Of a DNA stretch of 7,681 nt, positions 5,468 to 7,681 are shown in pieces. The notes below the pieces were generated by a model. That model was not told where the DNA came from and did not search any database. It was given only the letters and a program-made list of their open reading frames with translations. Numbering within the stretch: position 1 is the first letter of the stretch; each line of letters starts with the position of its first letter. This stretch comes from Bacillota bacterium (lineage in GTDB: Bacteria; Bacillota; Clostridia; Clostridiales; Clostridiaceae), in the NCBI GenBank assembly GCA_030706015.1, contig JAUZPI010000142.1, positions 1-7,681 of the forward strand. The letters run 5' to 3'. The translations under genes were made by a program, and so were the position numbers.

Positions 5468-6152
5468 TTTTATACCCTACCCCCCAAATTACTTTAATAT
5501 ATTTCGGTTCCCTAGGGTTTATTTCTATCTTTTCTCTTATATTTCGTATGTGAACCGCTACTGTGTTATCTGAGTTATAAAAAGGCTCATTCCACACATT
5601 AGTGTATATATTTTCTATACTCATTACCCTTCCTTTATTTCTTGCTAAAAGCTCAAGTATTGAAAACTCTATAGGGGTCAATCTAACCTGTCGTCCATCC
5701 ACACTAACTTCTCTAGTTATTGTATTTATTGAAAGCCCATTAATTATTATTTGATCATTATCGGGTTCATCTTGTTTATTTAACCTTTTAAGTCTTCTAA
5801 GCTGTGACTTAACTCTAGCCATTAGCTCTAAAGGATTAAACGGTTTTGTAACATAATCATCAGCCCCGTTATTAAGCCCCAGAATCTTGTCCACATCCTC
5901 ACTTTTGGCTGAAAGCATTATTATTGGGATATCCTTTTCTTCTCTTATCTTAATACATGCCCTAATTCCATCCATTTGCGGCATCATAACATCCAGTATA
6001 ATCAAGTCAACATGCCTTTCTTTTAGTATGTTTAATGCCTCTATTCCATCCTTAGCCTTAATTACTTCTAAATTTTCACCTGTTAAATATATTTCAAGCA
6101 AATCTCTTATTTCTTCCTCATCATCTACCACTAAAACTATTCCATTGAACAT
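5457..6152 (-). CDS. VanR-like OmpR/PhoB-family response regulator
   Basis: A 231-aa DNA-binding response regulator. The receiver domain (~4-118) has the acidic pair D10-D11, phospho-acceptor D54 (IILDVMMP), S81 and K103 (VTKPF). An OmpR/PhoB winged helix covers ~134-230 and ends in PKYIKVIWGVGYKIEK. Both DVDKILGLNNGADDYVTKPF and the C-terminus are very close to VanR as I recall it, so it belongs to the VanR group rather than KdpE. The ATG at 6152 is chosen because AAAGGAGG lies 7 nt upstream; a longer frame to 6200 would read through that site and add 16 residues outside the receiver fold. The gene begins 32 nt inside the glycosyltransferase gene and its last 11 nt overlap the kinase gene. 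It probably controls this operon and others, but the operon promoter is outside the window. Confidence 0.93.
   Translation of the reverse strand: MFNGIVLVVDDEEEIRDLLEIYLTGENLEVIKAKDGIEALNILKERHVDLIILDVMMPQMDGIRACIKIREEKDIPIIMLSAKSEDVDKILGLNNGADDYVTKPFNPLELMARVKSQLRRLKRLNKQDEPDNDQIIINGLSINTITREVSVDGRQVRLTPIEFSILELLARNKGRVMSIENIYTNVWNEPFYNSDNTVAVHIRNIREKIEINPREPKYIKVIWGVGYKIEK
5475..5479 (-). promoter_or_regulatory. Weak ribosome binding site supporting a TTG start of the kinase
   Basis: TAGGG, just after a run of six G on the minus strand, lies 7 nt before TTG at 5467. A weak site plus TTG within the overlapping end of the regulator gene suggests reduced, coupled translation of the kinase relative to the regulator. 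Confidence 0.55.
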
Positions 6153-7401
6153 TTTGAATCCTCCTTTGAAGTTTTCCAGTGATATAGCTAATAATATCAT
6201 ATATTCCAGCGGCAGCCAAAATTATGGTAAGAGGCATTATTGGGAATGCATATCTTGAGAGAGTCATATAGGGCAGATGAGCTATATTAAAAATTGCTAT
6301 AAATATTACCATAAGTAGTAACCACTTATTGCGTTTATTTAGATTTTTTAATACTCCATATATCCCAAAAATAAGAAGCAATATATGATATCTGAGCACT
6401 TGTATAAATGGTATACCTAAAACTGTTCTCCAATAGAATGGATAATGCCAAAGGTACGCCGTCTTTCCTACAGAATACCAGAGTATATATTTTATTGGTG
6501 CATTTTTAAAATAATTTTTCAACCTGTACCTCCCCGCTTCAACCTCATTTTCATTACTAGTAATTTCATCATTACTAGACTTATAGGGAGTGTATTGTCC
6601 ATCTTTCTCGTAATTAATGTAGGTGCCTTGAAGAAAAGGATTTCCAGAGGATAATGTAAGAGGAATAAACCTATGAAAATCACGATAATTCCTGATCCAC
6701 CAAGGACTCATAACAATACTTGAGGTAACTAAAACTATAGCTGAATATTTCATAATATCTCTAATAGGATATTTATATATTACCCATACAAAAACTACTG
6801 CTAAGGGATATACTGCAATAGTAGGTCTTAATAGCATTGCCAACGCCCATACTAGCCCGCCAATGAGATACCAAGTTTTCATTTTATGTTGCAATGCATT
6901 AATGGATATAAGTATGAGTAATAACAACAGAAATTTAAACAGAACCTCTGTAAGTATAAAGCCACTTGCTGAAACTTCAGGCATATATAATGTATCTAAA
7001 ACCACACCTATTAATGCTATTCTTTTATTAAAAACCTTTTTACAAATTATAAATATAAGTATTAGTGATAAAGTCTGAATAAATGCTTGAAATACTCTAA
7101 ATGCTACCACGCCAGAAAGTTTTCCAAAAACCTTTATAAAAGCTGATAAAACAACGGGCAATCCCGGCATTATATATACTGTTGGATGGTTAACATATCT
7201 ATAAACAAGGCTCCCTTTGTTCAAAAGTATAACTGCACTTCTTATATATTTGACATCATCATTATCCATCTTGACCATACTTCCAAGTAAAAAATAATCA
7301 CCATACTTAAATAAGCAGTATAAACTAACGCTAAAGAATATAGTACATACTAAAATCAATACGATAACTTCTTTCTTACCCTCATTTCTTATCTTAACCA
7401 T
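6121..7401 (-). CDS. GT39/ArnT-like polytopic membrane glycosyltransferase (GT-C fold)
   Basis: A 426-aa integral membrane protein with roughly ten hydrophobic segments, starting at ~11-33 and ending at ~385-405. It fits the GT39/PMT/ArnT family, whose members transfer a sugar from a polyprenyl-phosphate carrier to an acceptor on the outer face of the membrane. Visible signatures are an acidic DNDD (46-49) in the first extracytoplasmic loop, where the catalytic Asp usually lies, ILTE (149-152), LLRPT (190-194), PWWIRNY (233-239) with a following GNPFLQGTY, and SRYAFPIMP (382-390) in the last membrane pair. The ATG at 7401 has AGGTGAG 5 nt upstream. It follows the SMR-like gene by 10 nt and its end overlaps the regulator gene by 32 nt. 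The sugar and acceptor (teichoic acid, other polymer, lipid or protein) cannot be told from the sequence. Confidence 0.84.
   Translation of the reverse strand: MVKIRNEGKKEVIVLILVCTIFFSVSLYCLFKYGDYFLLGSMVKMDNDDVKYIRSAVILLNKGSLVYRYVNHPTVYIMPGLPVVLSAFIKVFGKLSGVVAFRVFQAFIQTLSLILIFIICKKVFNKRIALIGVVLDTLYMPEVSASGFILTEVLFKFLLLLLILISINALQHKMKTWYLIGGLVWALAMLLRPTIAVYPLAVVFVWVIYKYPIRDIMKYSAIVLVTSSIVMSPWWIRNYRDFHRFIPLTLSSGNPFLQGTYINYEKDGQYTPYKSSNDEITSNENEVEAGRYRLKNYFKNAPIKYILWYSVGKTAYLWHYPFYWRTVLGIPFIQVLRYHILLLIFGIYGVLKNLNKRNKWLLLMVIFIAIFNIAHLPYMTLSRYAFPIMPLTIILAAAGIYDIISYITGKLQRRIQNVQWNSFSGR
6160..6167 (-). promoter_or_regulatory. Strong ribosome binding site of the response regulator, inside the upstream gene
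   Basis: AAAGGAGG (minus strand) with 7-nt spacing to ATG 6152 is the best Shine-Dalgarno match in the operon. It fixes the regulator start and lies within the last codons of the glycosyltransferase gene, where it contributes to Gln-Arg-Arg. Confidence 0.85.
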
Positions 7402-7411
7402 TAAATCTCAC

Positions 7412-7681
7412 CTACCTTAAACTTACGAAAAATACACCCATCATAATTATAAACACTCCAATCCACCGTGTTAACGGAATACTCTCTTTAAAGAAATACA
7501 TACCTATGAAAACCGATAATATATAACAAATGCTCTGTATGGGATATACTTTCGATAAGTTTTCCTTAGATAATATATAAAGCCAAATTACAGTAGCCAA
7601 ACTATATAATATGATTCCTGAAATTATATATGGACTGGATATCAATTTAAGAATACTATCTGCATTGAAACTAAGCCTATC
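7412..7681 (-). CDS. SMR/EamA-type small membrane protein, ArnE/ArnF-like (partial, N-terminus off the window)
   Basis: The open frame continues without a stop to the right edge, giving 89 visible codons; the TTG at 7645 is internal, not the start. Three hydrophobic segments are visible, at about residues 17-37, 46-65 and 71-88 of the visible part. The pattern LYSLATVIWLYILSK, YPIQSICYILS, FFKESIPLTRWIGVFIIMMG is typical of the drug/metabolite transporter superfamily. It fits four-helix SMR proteins such as ArnE/ArnF, proposed to flip undecaprenyl-phosphate-linked aminoarabinose. About 20-35 residues with the first helix are probably missing. Its placement 10 nt before a GT39 glycosyltransferase supports a flippase for the lipid-linked sugar donor over a drug exporter, but this is inference. 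Confidence 0.75.
   Translation of the reverse strand, partial: DRLSFNADSILKLISSPYIISGIILYSLATVIWLYILSKENLSKVYPIQSICYILSVFIGMYFFKESIPLTRWIGVFIIMMGVFFVSLR

Noticed and set aside
4037..6152. A vancomycin resistance cluster
   Set aside because: Regulator and kinase resemble VanR/VanS, but no ligase, dehydrogenase or dipeptidase genes are present; the neighbours are glycosylation genes.
6153..6200. Longer N-terminus for the response regulator
   Set aside because: The extension would translate through its own perfect ribosome binding site and add residues before a canonical receiver start.
5887..6258. Plus-strand 123-codon open frame across the response regulator start
   Set aside because: Antisense to the conserved receiver domain, with no ribosome binding site; the serine/isoleucine-rich translation is a shadow.
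6445..7078. Plus-strand open frames within the glycosyltransferase gene
   Set aside because: Antisense shadows of a membrane protein gene with clear family motifs on the other strand.

Overview
The window is strongly AT-rich, low-GC Gram-positive DNA, most likely from Clostridium or a close relative. The signs are AAGGAGG-type ribosome binding sites, a clostridial-type 16S leader (CTTTGAAAATTAAACAG), a signal-less SurA-N/parvulin protein, and VanR/VanS-type signalling proteins. The species cannot be named from this sequence alone.

Layout. The left edge holds only the first ~20 nt of a 16S rRNA gene on the minus strand. Behind it lies about 600 bp without a gene, containing tandem rRNA promoters, two of which form a precise 85-bp repeat. 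Next upstream (680-1426, minus) is a cytoplasmic parvulin-type peptidylprolyl isomerase with its own promoter and terminator. Facing away on the plus strand (1662-3988) are two tandem paralogues of about 380 aa. Each is only the cytoplasmic input half of KdpD (Walker P-loop domain plus universal-stress-protein domain), with no membrane segments and no histidine kinase. A GC-rich stem-loop, probably a bidirectional terminator, separates them from a convergent minus-strand operon. In transcription order that operon is an SMR/ArnE-like membrane protein (cut by the right edge), a GT39/ArnT-like membrane glycosyltransferase, a VanR-like response regulator and a VanS-like sensor kinase.

How the genes may work together. 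In the minus-strand operon the neighbours are 10 nt apart or overlap by 32 and 11 nt, so they are probably translationally coupled. A lipid-linked-sugar flippase candidate, a GT-C glycosyltransferase and a VanRS-like signalling pair suggest a regulated cell-envelope glycosylation module; this is inference, and no van resistance genes are visible. The KdpD-like pair probably binds ATP and perhaps cyclic di-AMP, but has no kdpFABC, kdpE or kinase partner in view. The two copies have diverged at family-conserved residues, which makes them the most interesting part of the window.
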